Positions 1-8,578 of a stretch of DNA of 64,000 nucleotides are shown one piece after another. The stretch lies in contig CANMTR010000004.1 in the NCBI GenBank assembly GCA_947500825.1, positions 1 through 64,000 on the forward strand. The letters are read 5' to 3'. Numbering within the stretch: the first letter of the stretch is position 1; each line of letters begins with the position of its first letter. The translations under genes were made by a program, and so were the position numbers. Under the pieces are notes generated by a model. It ran no database searches. It saw only the letters and a program-made list of their open reading frames with translations, and was not told where the DNA came from. The stretch is from an uncultured Paracoccaceae bacterium (GTDB taxonomy: Bacteria; Pseudomonadota; Alphaproteobacteria; Rhodobacterales; Rhodobacteraceae).

Positions 1-390
1 CGCGGCGGTTCTGCCGCTGATCATCGCGCTGGTGGCGGCGCGCCCCACCTACGGCTACCGGCGCATCACGGCGCTCCCGAACCGCCAGCTCCGGTCGGAC
101 GGTGCCGCGCCCATCAATACATCGCCAGGGACACGCGCATCTTCGCCAGCCAGCTCGGCCTGAAGCCCTGCTTCACGCCGGTGAAGAGCCCGCAGAGCAA
201 TGGCATCTCGGAAGCGTTCGTGAAGACGCTGAAGCGGGACTACGTCCATGTAACGCCACTCCGAGATGCCGCCACAGTCCTCGAATTGATTGCCGGGTGG
301 TTCGAGGACTACAACGACAACCACCCGCACTCAGGGCTGAAGATGCGCTCGCCTCGCGAGTTCATCGCAGCTCAAACCGCAACCGCCTGA
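1..390 (+). pseudogene. IS3-family transposase OrfB remnant, 5' truncated and internally deleted
   Basis: Two pieces of an IS3-type DDE transposase (rve integrase core) lie in different frames. Frame 2 (from base 2) gives the upstream motif RPTYGYRRI, which normally precedes the catalytic core. Frame 1 (from about base 112) gives IARDTRIFASQLGL, then SPQSNGISEAFVKTLKRDY with the conserved glutamate of the DDE triad, and the usual end (YNDNHPHSGL, SPREF). The roughly 100 residues expected between the two pieces, including the first two catalytic aspartates, are missing around bases 85-112, and the frame changes at the junction. The copy is therefore dead. The 5' part lies outside the window, so an adjoining orfA cannot be judged. 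Family membership is seen in the motifs; the element name is unknown. Confidence 0.85.
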
Positions 391-391
391 G

Positions 392-417
392 TGTCCGGTA
401 AAACGGGGGCAAGACCA
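392..417 (+). repeat. Possible right terminal inverted repeat of the IS3 remnant
   Basis: Just after the transposase stop codon comes a 26-bp stretch beginning TGTCCGGTAAAA and ending GGGGGCAAGACCA. Its position and its G-run/AAGACCA ending resemble the ends of some IS3-family elements. The left end is outside the window, so the repeat cannot be paired and no target duplication can be checked. Confidence 0.3.
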
Positions 418-426
418 ATCCGACCG

Positions 427-1236
427 TCAATTCGTTCGTGAAACGGAAGCGGACGCTTCGCTTGTCGCCGAGTCGGCAGGGGTTTCACCCGGCTCCACGT
501 CGAAATGGCCCACATCGGGCTTGGCGTTACGCAAGCGCACGTACCCCAGCACGCGATTGTCGCGCTTGGGATCCAGCACGAGGATCTCGCCCTCGTAGAC
601 CGAGAACTCCGTCAGCTCCTGTATATTGGTGAAATGGGTCACGACGAGGAGCGGGCCTTTCCCATCCCCTCCGTCCCAGGAGGAGACGAGGTCTTCGAGA
701 CCTGAGACCGTGCGCGCTCCCTGGAGAGAGAGAAGAAGGTTGAGGTTGTCGCGTGTCTTCACGGCAAGATTCCCCCAGACACCTGGCTCGAGGCGTTCGT
801 AGCCCTCGCCCAGGGCCGAGACCGTCTGCTGGTTCCGGCACCATTCGCTGACGACGACCTGTCCGAACCCGATGTCGTTGTGCGCGAGAAGCGACCCCAG
901 ATCGCGCATGTCCGCGCGCCCTTCGTCAGACAGGATGCGCTGATTCTCGCAATCGTCGGGAGCCACGTCCTTCTCGTCCAGCTTCGACCAGTCGGTGGGG
1001 CCGTGGCGCATGAGGAAGACGACATCGTCACGCAGGAACATCTCGCCGAAGTTCTGGATGGGCTCGAACCGGATGGCGTTGTCGATCTCGCTCCGCCCTA
1101 TTTCGGGGTCGCCCAAGGCGGTCGACATCTCGCCGACCGAGTCGGAGATCTCGGTGACGTCGTCACGGTCGGGCGCGGCGAAAGACGCCGTCGTCATGAG
1201 GCCCAGGAGGGCCGCGGTCGCGGTGATGCGCAACAT
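427..1236 (-). CDS. Exported histidine phosphatase family protein
   Basis: Histidine-phosphatase (phosphoglycerate-mutase-like) fold protein of 269 aa. The RHG motif is FLMRHGPTD, with catalytic His at about residue 78; the second catalytic histidine is probably in VVTHF at about 201. The start at 1236 is preferred over the longer frame: it gives a clean Sec signal peptide (MLRITATAALLGLMTTASFA, cleavage near AFAAP-type residues 19-22) and has AAGGAA six bases upstream. The protein is therefore probably periplasmic. It lies alone between the IS remnant and plsY, and its substrate cannot be told from sequence. The C-terminal 30 residues are acidic and Ser/Ala-rich and look disordered. Confidence 0.82.
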   Translation of the reverse strand: MLRITATAALLGLMTTASFAAPDRDDVTEISDSVGEMSTALGDPEIGRSEIDNAIRFEPIQNFGEMFLRDDVVFLMRHGPTDWSKLDEKDVAPDDCENQRILSDEGRADMRDLGSLLAHNDIGFGQVVVSEWCRNQQTVSALGEGYERLEPGVWGNLAVKTRDNLNLLLSLQGARTVSGLEDLVSSWDGGDGKGPLLVVTHFTNIQELTEFSVYEGEILVLDPKRDNRVLGYVRLRNAKPDVGHFDVEPGETPADSATSEASASVSRTN

Positions 1237-1483
1237 GTCGTTCCTTTCGCGGACGCGCGCTCGCGCGCGGCCAACTGTCGTTGTCGGGGGCGGACAGGCG
1301 ATGCCGGCCCCGCGCACGGTCCAGATAACGCCCATTCGATTAGGAAGGATTTAAGGACGTCCCATTGCCGCACAAAGGAGCACCGCAAGAGAGAGATCCC
1401 TGCAGTTGCGCACAAAACGGTGACGCTTTACCTCCGGCTCCACCGGTCACATGGTCGAGATGTCCCGCATACGGAGCCCGGAC

Positions 1484-2068
1484 ATGCTGATTCTCTTCGC
1501 AATTCTCTCGTTCCTTCTGGGATCGATCCCGTTCGGGCTGGTCATCACAAGGGCCATGGGGCTGGGAGACCTGCGCAAGATCGGGTCGGGCAATATCGGG
1601 GCGACCAACGTGTTGCGGACGGGGTCGAAGCCGGCGGCGTTCGCCACGCTGATCTGCGACGTGGGAAAGGGCGCGTTCGCGGTGCTGGTGGCGCGTGCCG
1701 TACTGGGAGAACTCGCCGCGCAGGTCGCGGGTGTTGCCGCCTTCGCGGGCCATTGCTACCCGATCTACCTGAAGTTCCGCGGGGGCAAGGGCGTCGCGAC
1801 ATTCCTCGGCACGGTGCTGGCGCTGGTCTGGCCCGTTGGACTCGGGGTATGCGCTACATGGCTCGCGGTGGCCGCGATGAGCCGGTTGTCGTCGCTCGCG
1901 GCCCTCGTGGCGGCCATGTCGGCACCGGTCTATGCGCTTCTGTTCGGCGGCGGCAGCGCGCTGGCCGCGGGATTGGCCGCGATGGCAGCAGTCATATTCC
2001 TGCGCCACAAGGCGAACATCGCCCGCATCGCCGCGGGGACGGAGCCGCGAATCGGTGCAGGGAAATGA
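1484..2068 (+). CDS. plsY: Glycerol-3-phosphate acyltransferase PlsY
   Basis: Membrane enzyme that transfers the acyl group from acyl-phosphate to glycerol-3-phosphate, the first step of phospholipid synthesis in the PlsX/PlsY route. The 194-aa product shows the three family motifs: LGSIPFGLV near the N-terminus, GSGNIGATNVLR at about 37-48, and GHCYPIYLKFRGGKGVAT at about 90. Several hydrophobic segments are present. An in-frame ATG at 1451 exists, but the ATG at 1484 has GGAG seven bases upstream and gives the usual PlsY N-terminus, so it is preferred. PlsX is not in this window. Confidence 0.93.
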   Translation: MLILFAILSFLLGSIPFGLVITRAMGLGDLRKIGSGNIGATNVLRTGSKPAAFATLICDVGKGAFAVLVARAVLGELAAQVAGVAAFAGHCYPIYLKFRGGKGVATFLGTVLALVWPVGLGVCATWLAVAAMSRLSSLAALVAAMSAPVYALLFGGGSALAAGLAAMAAVIFLRHKANIARIAAGTEPRIGAGK

Positions 2069-2321
2069 TGGCTGGTTCGACGCGCCACCGAAGGGCGTGT
2101 TCCGCACGGTCTGCGAGATGGTGAAGTCGCTGCACCCGGGCGACAGGGCTTGAAGAATCCCCGCCCGCGAAGGTGGCGGGACGGACCAGCGCCAAAGTCT
2201 ACCAAATGTCGGGGAGGGAGGGCCTGCCCAAGCCCTGCGAGGTGTCGGCAGACAGGGTGAGACGCTTCGTCCCCAAGGCACGGGCCGCCGGGACGGATCC
2301 CGACGGCCCGAAGAGGTCTTC
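2069..2321. other. Intergenic gap between plsY and the lipoprotein gene
   Basis: No convincing gene. A short plus-strand open stretch (about 2061-2153) reads DGWFDAPPKGVFRTVCEMV and then stops; it has no start of its own and may be a gene scrap. A CCCGCC/GGCGGG hairpin lies at about 2160-2180 without a T-run. A much stronger hairpin follows at 2281-2310. Confidence 0.4.
2281..2310 (-). terminator. GC-rich hairpin downstream of the lipoprotein gene
   Basis: A near-perfect inverted repeat (CGGGCCG-CGGGA / TCCCG-CGGCCCG with short loop) begins 12 bases beyond the stop codon of the minus-strand lipoprotein gene. No T-run follows on either strand, so it would be an atypical intrinsic terminator or an mRNA 3'-end stabiliser. 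Confidence 0.45.
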
Positions 2322-2591
2322 TTACGGGCAGGCGGCGGTGTAGCGCTCGCCGTACTGGTTCTCGTAGACGCAGTTGCCACGCTGGGTCTGGCCGACGTAG
2401 TTGCCGGCCGCGGCACCCACGGCACCGCCGATCAGCGCACCCGCCACGCGATCGTCGTCGCCCGACACGGCCGCGCCCGTGGCGGCGCCCAGCGCGGCGC
2501 CGGTCAGGGCACCCTGGTTATTGCCACCACCGGTCGCCTGGCAGCCCGCGAGGAGCGCGACGAGCGGAACGGCGGTCAGAAGCTTCTTCAT
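2322..2591 (-). CDS. Small outer-membrane-type lipoprotein with glycine-zipper segment
   Basis: The 89-aa product begins with a lipoprotein signal peptide ending in the lipobox LLAGC (Cys at about 17). It continues with a Gly/Ala-rich stretch (residues about 24-65) of two small-residue helices, GAALGAATGAAVSG and GALIGGAVGAAAGN, typical of the glycine-zipper/YMGG-like family related to Rickettsia 17-kDa antigen and SlyB proteins. The tail has two Cys residues (GNCVYE, AACP) that could form a disulfide. These proteins generally insert in the outer membrane; the exact role here is unknown. It stands alone, and a strong hairpin follows its stop. Confidence 0.85.
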   Translation of the reverse strand: MKKLLTAVPLVALLAGCQATGGGNNQGALTGAALGAATGAAVSGDDDRVAGALIGGAVGAAAGNYVGQTQRGNCVYENQYGERYTAACP

Positions 2592-2698
2592 CGTTTCATA
2601 CCTCCTGAAAACGCTGTCCCGAAACTACTCGCTTCACCGCATGGGTCCAGATCGAATAGGTAAATTTGGCTCTATTCCGCCACTTTCCCCGAAAGAGG

Positions 2699-4069
2699 TC
2701 AGTAGGAATACTCGTCGAAGACCGACGTGACATCGCCGTTCCACTCGCCATGGTAGCGGGCGATGAGGTCGTCGGCAGGGACCTGCCCGCTCTCGACGCT
2801 CTCGGTCAGGGCGTTGAGGAAATGGGTTTCGTCGGGGATCATGCCGCCCGCGCCCATCCGAGACCGCGCCTTCAGGCCGGCGCCGGCGATCTCGACGCAT
2901 TCGGCCGCGATCTCCTCCATCCTGAGGCCGGCCACCTTGGCCTGGAGCCCGTCGACGGATGCCGCCACCCGCAGTGCCTCGCGCGTCTCGGCATCCCATG
3001 TGCGGCATACATCCCACGCGGCGTCGAGCGCCGTCTGGTCGTAGGTCAGCCCGACCCAGAAGGCCGGAAGGGCACAAAGCCGCCGCCAGGGGCCGCCATC
3101 GGCGCCGCGCATCTCGATGAACTTCTTGATGCGGGCTTCGGGGAAGATCGTGGTGAGATGGTCTGCCCAGTCCGACAGGGTCGGCCTCTCGCCCGGCAGG
3201 GCCGGCAGCTCGCCCTTCAGAAAATCCCGGAAGGACTGGCCGAGCGCATCGATGTAGCGCCCGTCGCGATAGACGAAGTACATGGGCACGTCGAGCGCGT
3301 AGTCCACCCACCGCTCGAAACCGAACCCGTCCTCGAAGACGAAGGGCAGCATGCCCGTGCGGTCCGCGTCCAGGTCACGCCAGACGCGGCTGCGCCACGA
3401 CTTGTGGCCGTTGAGCTTGCCGTCGAGGAACGGAGAATTGGCAAAGAGCGCCGTGGCCACGGGCTGCAGGGCGATGGCCACGCGCAGCTTCTTGACCATG
3501 TCGGCCTCGGACGCGAAGTCGAGGTTCACCTGAACGGTGCAGGTGCGGCGCATCATGTCGACACCCATGGTGCCCACCTTCCGCATGTAGCCGTCCATCA
3601 GCTTGTAGCGGCCCTTGGGCATCAGCGGCATCTGGTCGTGGGACCAGTGCGGCGCGGCCCCGAGGCCGATGAAGCCCACGCCGATCCGGTCGGCCACGGC
3701 CTTCACCTGGGCCAGGTGGTCGTTCACCTCGTCGCAGGTCTCGTGGATCGTCTCCAGCGGCGCGCCGGAGAGTTCGAGTTGGCCTCCGGGTTCGAGGGAG
3801 ACGTTGGCGCCGTCCTTCTCCAGCCCGATCAGGTGGCCGCTCTCCTCCACCGGGGCCCAGCCGAACTGGTCCCGCAGCCCCGACAGGACGGCGTGGATCG
3901 AGCGCTCGCCCTCGTAGGGGAGCGGTGCGAGCGTATCCTTGCAGTAGCCGAACTTCTCGTGCTCGGTGCCGATCCGCCACTGGTCCTTCGGCTTGCAGCC
4001 AGCGGCGAGGTATTCCGCCATCTGCTCGTGGCGCTCGATCGGGCCGCCGCCGCTTTGTGGAATGGACAT
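2699..4069 (-). CDS. gshA: Glutamate-cysteine ligase
   Basis: Catalyses ATP-dependent joining of glutamate and cysteine, the first step of glutathione synthesis. The 456-aa product matches the plant/alphaproteobacterial GCS2 class by length and by motifs: WRIGTEHEKFGY near residue 33, the LSGAPLETIHET region, and WSHDQMPLMPKGRY. The upstream frame is longer, but the ATG at 4069 follows GGGGGA and gives the usual MSIPQSGGGPI N-terminus, so it was chosen. It lies downstream of rsmE and a small membrane-protein gene on the same strand, with about 50 bases between. Confidence 0.93.
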   Translation of the reverse strand: MSIPQSGGGPIERHEQMAEYLAAGCKPKDQWRIGTEHEKFGYCKDTLAPLPYEGERSIHAVLSGLRDQFGWAPVEESGHLIGLEKDGANVSLEPGGQLELSGAPLETIHETCDEVNDHLAQVKAVADRIGVGFIGLGAAPHWSHDQMPLMPKGRYKLMDGYMRKVGTMGVDMMRRTCTVQVNLDFASEADMVKKLRVAIALQPVATALFANSPFLDGKLNGHKSWRSRVWRDLDADRTGMLPFVFEDGFGFERWVDYALDVPMYFVYRDGRYIDALGQSFRDFLKGELPALPGERPTLSDWADHLTTIFPEARIKKFIEMRGADGGPWRRLCALPAFWVGLTYDQTALDAAWDVCRTWDAETREALRVAASVDGLQAKVAGLRMEEIAAECVEIAGAGLKARSRMGAGGMIPDETHFLNALTESVESGQVPADDLIARYHGEWNGDVTSVFDEYSY

Positions 4070-4121
4070 GCGTCCCCCGTCATTTCCGCACGCGTCGAAG
4101 TGGGGGGACGGCAGGAGGAAG

Positions 4122-4643
4122 TCAACCGAGCCGTTCCGGGGTGGCGCGCCACAACACGCGCCGCCCCGGGGCGGTCTCGCGCACGGCGCGCACGAGATGA
4201 TCCTGGCCCAGGCCGGGCAGAGCCCCAAGCGCATCGTAGAGGGCGCCGGCGTTCTCGGCGTCAGCCGGGATGGCGACGCTGTTGCCCTCCCTGTCGCCCA
4301 GCATCCAGACGGGCGCGCCGGTGCCGTGCCGCTCGATGGCCACCAGCGCCAGGCTGTCGGCGGAAACGACCCCGCCCCCCGGGCCGGAAAGATAGGTGAT
4401 CTGCCGCTCGGTCACTGACACCACGCCCGCGCCGCCGCCATCCTTCGGGCGCCTGAGGCGCAGCACCCCCTCGCGCAGGATGCCGACGCCGCCCAGGGCG
4501 AGCACGACGCCGACCCAGCGCATGATCCCGGTGGCGCCAAACCCCCACCAAAGGCCGAGCGCGACCGCACCGGCGCCGATCGCGGCTTCGCGCCAGGCCA
4601 GGAGGCGCCCCAGGGCCTCGGGCCGCAGGAAGCCCCGGCTCAC
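4122..4643 (-). CDS. Hypothetical membrane protein between rsmE and gshA
   Basis: The GTG start overlaps the rsmE stop (GTGA), which implies translational coupling. The 173-aa product has two hydrophobic helices (about residues 20-36 and 40-56), a basic linker (LRLRRPKDGG), and a soluble C-terminal half that looks like a small beta-rich domain (VSVTERQITYLSGPGGG, WMLGDREGNSVAIP). I do not recognise a named family. The coupling suggests co-expression with rsmE and perhaps gshA, but gives no function. Confidence 0.75.
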   Translation of the reverse strand: MSRGFLRPEALGRLLAWREAAIGAGAVALGLWWGFGATGIMRWVGVVLALGGVGILREGVLRLRRPKDGGGAGVVSVTERQITYLSGPGGGVVSADSLALVAIERHGTGAPVWMLGDREGNSVAIPADAENAGALYDALGALPGLGQDHLVRAVRETAPGRRVLWRATPERLG

Positions 4644-5365
4644 GACCAGTCCCCGAGGGCGCTCTGCCACAGGGCGAGGGCCGCCACCGCCGCGGTGTCG
4701 GCGCGCAGGATGCGCGGACCGAGGCTCACCGCGCGCGCCGCGTCCATCGCGGCCAGGCGGGCGCGTTCGGCCTGCGAAAAGCCCCCCTCCGGGCCGATCA
4801 GGATCGCCCACGGTCCGCCGCGCTCGGCCGGGTCCAATGCGGTGGCCGGACCCGCCAGCCCCTCGTCGCAGAACATGAGCCTCCGAGTGCCTTCCCAACC
4901 GTCGAGGATCCGGCTCAGAGGCGTAAGTTCGTCGACCGTAGGCACGTAGGTGCCGCCGCATTGCTCGGCCGCCTCGACCGCGTGGGCCTGCAAACGGTCG
5001 CGTCGGATTCGTTCGGAGTTGGTGAAGTCGGTCTGGACGGGGCAGATCCGCGCCGCGCCGAGCTCGGCCGCCTTCTCGACGATGAAGTCGGTTCTGGCCT
5101 TCTTGATCGGTGCGAAGAGCAGGTGCAGATCCGGCGGCTTGCGCTGCGGCGCCACCTGCGCGCGGCATTGAAGCACGCCCGCCTTCTTGCGTGCCTCGAC
5201 CACCTCGGCCGACCAGGCCCCGTCGCGGCCGTCGAACACCTCCACCACGTCGCCCGGGCCCCGCCGCATGACCCCGAAGAGGTAATGCGCCTGAGCCGCG
5301 GTGAGCGGGACGGTTTGCCCCGCCCCCAGACGATGCTCTACATGAAGCCGGATCGTCGAGCCCAT
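4640..5365 (-). CDS. rsmE: 16S rRNA (uracil1498-N3)-methyltransferase RsmE
   Basis: SPOUT-class methyltransferase that methylates U1498 of 16S rRNA in the assembled small subunit. The 241-aa product has the N-terminal PUA-like domain (HYLFGVMRRGPGD) and the C-terminal knot with the signatures KKARTDFIVEKAAELG (about 88-103), QTDFTNSER and IGPEGGFSQAE (about 190-200). It ends with the usual LRADTAAVAAL. The ATG at 5365 is used because it fits the family length; GGGAGG lies 12 bases upstream. The start is close to that of ubiA on the other strand, so the promoters overlap. Confidence 0.94.
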   Translation of the reverse strand: MGSTIRLHVEHRLGAGQTVPLTAAQAHYLFGVMRRGPGDVVEVFDGRDGAWSAEVVEARKKAGVLQCRAQVAPQRKPPDLHLLFAPIKKARTDFIVEKAAELGAARICPVQTDFTNSERIRRDRLQAHAVEAAEQCGGTYVPTVDELTPLSRILDGWEGTRRLMFCDEGLAGPATALDPAERGGPWAILIGPEGGFSQAERARLAAMDAARAVSLGPRILRADTAAVAALALWQSALGDWS

Positions 5366-5383
5366 GGAGAAGGAAGACCTCCC

Positions 5384-6340
5384 GTGTCTGACCGAGAGGC
5401 GACGAAAGGCCAGGTAGCCGATGCCGTCAAGGGCAACTGGGTCGACCGGCGCGCGCCGGAGCCCACCCGCCCCTTCCTGCGGCTGTCGCGCGCGGACCGG
5501 CCCATAGGCACCTGGCTGCTGCTGCTGCCGTGCTGGTGGGGGCTGTTGCTGGCGTCCCTGGCCACCGACCGGTTCGGCTGGCAGGGGGCCTGGATCGCCA
5601 TCGGATGCGGGCTCGGCGCGATCCTGATGCGGGGCGCGGGATGCACCTGGAACGACATCACCGACCGCCACATCGATTCGGGAGTGACCCGCACCCGTTC
5701 GCGGCCGATCCCGTCGGGACAGGTGACGGTAGGGGGGGCGATGGCGTGGCTGGTCGCGCAATCGCTCGTCGCGTTGTGCATCCTGCTGACGTTCAACCTC
5801 AACGCCATCCTGATGGGGGTCCTGTCGCTGGCCACGGTCGCGGTCTATCCCTTCGCCAAGCGGTTCACCTGGTGGCCCCAGGTCTTCCTCGGGCTCGCGT
5901 TCAACTGGGGCGCCCTCCTGGCCTTTACCGCGCAGGCGGGCGCGCTCGGATGGCCGGCCGTGATCCTCTACCTCGCGGGGATATGCTGGACGCTGTTCTA
6001 CGATACCGTCTACGCCTACCAGGACGCGGAGGACGACGCCCTGATCGGGGTGAAGTCCACCGCGCGGCTCTTCGGAGAGCGGCCCCATCGGTGGCTGGGC
6101 GCCTTCGCCGCCGGCTGTGCGGGGCTGATGGCCCTGGCGATCCTAGCGGCGATGGGGACCGGCGATCCGATCGCCCTGTTGCTGGCGCTGATCGCGCCCC
6201 TGGCGATCGGCGGTCACATGGCCCGTCAGCTCCGGGCGTTCGACCCTGCAGACACAGAGACCTGCCTCGGGCTCTTCCGATCCAACCGCGACGCTGGCCT
6301 CCTGGCTGCGCTGTTTCTCGCCATCGCGCTCTTGGTGTGA
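5384..6340 (+). CDS. ubiA: 4-hydroxybenzoate polyprenyltransferase UbiA
   Basis: Integral-membrane prenyltransferase that attaches the polyprenyl tail to 4-hydroxybenzoate in ubiquinone synthesis. The 318-aa product has about eight hydrophobic helices and both Asp-rich motifs: NDITDRHID near residue 88, and DTVYAYQDAEDD at about 207. The GTG start at 5384 (VSDREATKG) is preferred over in-frame ATGs at 5333/5342: it has AAGGAAG seven bases upstream and avoids overlapping the divergent rsmE coding region. It is divergent from rsmE and followed by the OmpA-family gene 57 bases on. Confidence 0.93.
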   Translation: MSDREATKGQVADAVKGNWVDRRAPEPTRPFLRLSRADRPIGTWLLLLPCWWGLLLASLATDRFGWQGAWIAIGCGLGAILMRGAGCTWNDITDRHIDSGVTRTRSRPIPSGQVTVGGAMAWLVAQSLVALCILLTFNLNAILMGVLSLATVAVYPFAKRFTWWPQVFLGLAFNWGALLAFTAQAGALGWPAVILYLAGICWTLFYDTVYAYQDAEDDALIGVKSTARLFGERPHRWLGAFAAGCAGLMALAILAAMGTGDPIALLLALIAPLAIGGHMARQLRAFDPADTETCLGLFRSNRDAGLLAALFLAIALLV

Positions 6341-6397
6341 TGGATTCCCCCCAGATCAGCACCTAGACCCGCGCAACCCATTCGAGGCGGCCCTCCC

Positions 6398-8242
6398 ATG
6401 CGAAAGAAACCGCTCCTTCCCGTGCTCGTGGCCTTCGTCATCGCCGGCGCCGTTTCGGTGGCCGCGGCGACGGTGGCCGTCGACCGGATCGAAACGCGCT
6501 CCATCGAGGCGATCGAGGGCGAGCTCGGTTCCCACGGGCTCGACTGGGCGTCGGTTGCCGCCGACGGGCTGCGGGTCGAGCTGACCGGGACCGCCCCTGA
6601 CGAGGCGACGCGGTTCCGCGCCCTGAGCGCCACGGGCGCGGTGGTGGACGGCTCTCGCGTGATCGACCGGATGGAGGTGGTGCAGGCCGACCCGATTGCC
6701 GCGCCCCGATTCGCAATCGAGATCCTGCGCGCCGACGACAACGTGATGCTCATCGGCCTCGTCCCGGAAGCGACCGACCGCGCCGAGCTGGCCGATGACA
6801 TCTCCCAGAGTGCAGACAGGCTCCCGGTCACCGACCTGATGGAGGTCGCGCGCCATCCGGCGCCCGCCACCTGGGACGCGGCGCTGGCGTTCGGGCTGGA
6901 GGCGCTGTCGCGCAGCGAAAAGGCGAAAGTGTCCATCGCCGCCGACCGGGTCTCCCTCACCACCATGGCCCCCGATTCCGACGCGCGCGCGACCCTGGAG
7001 CGCGACCTGCGCCGAGCCGCGCCCGAAGGGGTGGAAATCGCGCTTGATATCAGCGCGCCGCGGCCCGTGATCGCGCCGTTCGTCCTGCGCCTTACCCGCG
7101 AGGAGGGGGCGACGTCGCTGGTAGCCTGTTCTGCCGGCGACGAGGTCGGCCGCGACCGTATCATCGCGGCGGCGACAGAGCTCGGCGTCGAGGAGGCCCG
7201 CTGCCGCATCGGCCTGGGCGCCCCCTCGACCGAGTGGAGCGCCGCGGCCAGCCGGGCGCTCGAGGCGATGCGCGGAGTGGACACGGGAACCCTCAGCCTT
7301 TCGAACCTCGACCTGCGGATCGAGGCCGGGCCGGACGTGCGCGACTTCGGCGCGACGGTGAGCGCGCTGGAGCGGCATCTGCCCGCGGAGTTCACCCTGA
7401 CCGCGGCACAGGCCGACGCCGAGCAGGTCGCGGCACAGGCAGGCCCGGCCGAGTTCATCGCCACCCGCAGCCCCGAAGGGCTGGTGCAGATGCGCGGGCG
7501 CATGGGCACCGACCGGGCGCGCGGCGTGGTCACGAGCTTCGGGCGGGCGCTGTTCGGCGGCGCACAGATGGACACCGCCATTGATGTATCGCCAGGGGTC
7601 CCCGACGGCTGGTCGCTCCGGGTACTGGCCGCGCTCGACGGGCTGTCGATCCTCAACAACGGCGCGGCGACGGTGCGCGAGGACGGCATCAGGATCTCGG
7701 GACTTTCGGGCAACCGCGAAGCCGCCAACGACCTCGCGCAATTGATGAGCGGGCGGTTGGGCGAGGACGTGGCCTACGACATCGACGTGCGCTACGACGA
7801 GCGCCTGGACCGGGAGCTGGACATGCCGACACCCGAGGAATGCGTGGGACGGGTCAATGCGATCCTGGCGGAGCGCCAGATCACGTTCGATCCCGGCTCC
7901 AGCACCATCGACGGCGCGTCGCGCGACAGCGTCGAGGCGATCGCGGCGATCCTGCGCACATGCGACGGCGTCTCCATGGAGGTGGGTGGATACACCGACA
8001 GCCAGGGCCGCGAGGAAATGAACCGCGAACTGAGTCAATCCAGGGCCGAAGCCGTTCTGACCGCCCTTCTGTCGCGTCGGATTCCCGTCGGAAACCTGTC
8101 GGCGGTCGGCTACGGGGAGGTCGATCCGGTGGCCGACAACGCGACCGCCGCAGGGCGTGAGGCCAATCGCAGGATCGAGTTCAGCCTCGTAGAGGAGCCA
8201 GGGGCGCAGGGCGAGAACGAGACGGCGGAGGGCGCGGAATGA
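6398..8242 (+). CDS. OmpA-family envelope protein with long periplasmic region
   Basis: The 614-aa product has one N-terminal hydrophobic helix (about 7-27, signal anchor), then about 450 residues of alternating alpha/beta sequence that look like repeated BON-type units (for example residues 45-90, 180-215, 390-440). It ends with an OmpA-like peptidoglycan-binding domain at about 480-595: ITFDPGSSTID, GGYTDSQGREEMNRELSQSRA (binding Asp and Arg present) and GYGEVDPVADN. The tail is acidic. It most likely tethers the envelope to peptidoglycan. The stop overlaps the next start by four bases (ATGA), so the two are co-translated. Confidence 0.85.
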   Translation: MRKKPLLPVLVAFVIAGAVSVAAATVAVDRIETRSIEAIEGELGSHGLDWASVAADGLRVELTGTAPDEATRFRALSATGAVVDGSRVIDRMEVVQADPIAAPRFAIEILRADDNVMLIGLVPEATDRAELADDISQSADRLPVTDLMEVARHPAPATWDAALAFGLEALSRSEKAKVSIAADRVSLTTMAPDSDARATLERDLRRAAPEGVEIALDISAPRPVIAPFVLRLTREEGATSLVACSAGDEVGRDRIIAAATELGVEEARCRIGLGAPSTEWSAAASRALEAMRGVDTGTLSLSNLDLRIEAGPDVRDFGATVSALERHLPAEFTLTAAQADAEQVAAQAGPAEFIATRSPEGLVQMRGRMGTDRARGVVTSFGRALFGGAQMDTAIDVSPGVPDGWSLRVLAALDGLSILNNGAATVREDGIRISGLSGNREAANDLAQLMSGRLGEDVAYDIDVRYDERLDRELDMPTPEECVGRVNAILAERQITFDPGSSTIDGASRDSVEAIAAILRTCDGVSMEVGGYTDSQGREEMNRELSQSRAEAVLTALLSRRIPVGNLSAVGYGEVDPVADNATAAGREANRRIEFSLVEEPGAQGENETAEGAE

Positions 8243-8571
8243 ACAGGTCGGAATTCGTCGTCGCCACGGCCGCGATCCTGTTCGTCGCCTTCATGCTGGG
8301 CTGGTTCGCCAATTGGCTGGTCCACCGCCTGACCCGGGTGAGCCAGGCCGATCTGGGCGAACTGGACCGGATGGCGCAGATGGTCCACGACGCCGAGGAG
8401 CAGCGCGACGAGGCGATCGCCTATGTCCACCAGCGCGAGGCGCAGCTCAAGGATCGCGTCCGCACGGCCGAGGAGGATCACCGCGCGGCGGTGGAGGCCC
8501 TTCAGGAAGTCCAGTCCGAAAACGCGGAACTCCGCGATTACATCGACCGGATGGACGCGCGGCGCACCTGA
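8239..8571 (+). CDS. Small single-pass membrane protein with coiled coil
   Basis: A 110-aa product with an N-terminal transmembrane helix (about 7-30, ending GWFANWLVHR). A long charged helix follows (about 38-105), rich in Glu/Arg/Gln heptads (DRMAQMVHDAEEQRDEAIAY, EEDHRAAVEALQEVQSENAE) and predicted by eye to form a coiled coil. The family is unnamed to me. The ATGA overlap with the OmpA-family gene suggests that the two products work together, perhaps as an inner-membrane partner; this is inference. Confidence 0.78.
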   Translation: MNRSEFVVATAAILFVAFMLGWFANWLVHRLTRVSQADLGELDRMAQMVHDAEEQRDEAIAYVHQREAQLKDRVRTAEEDHRAAVEALQEVQSENAELRDYIDRMDARRT

Positions 8572-8578
8572 CGCGGGC

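Noticed and set aside
2061-2153. Short plus-strand frame after plsY (GWFDAPPKGVF...)
   Set aside because: No start codon or ribosome site of its own and no recognised family; at most a gene scrap.
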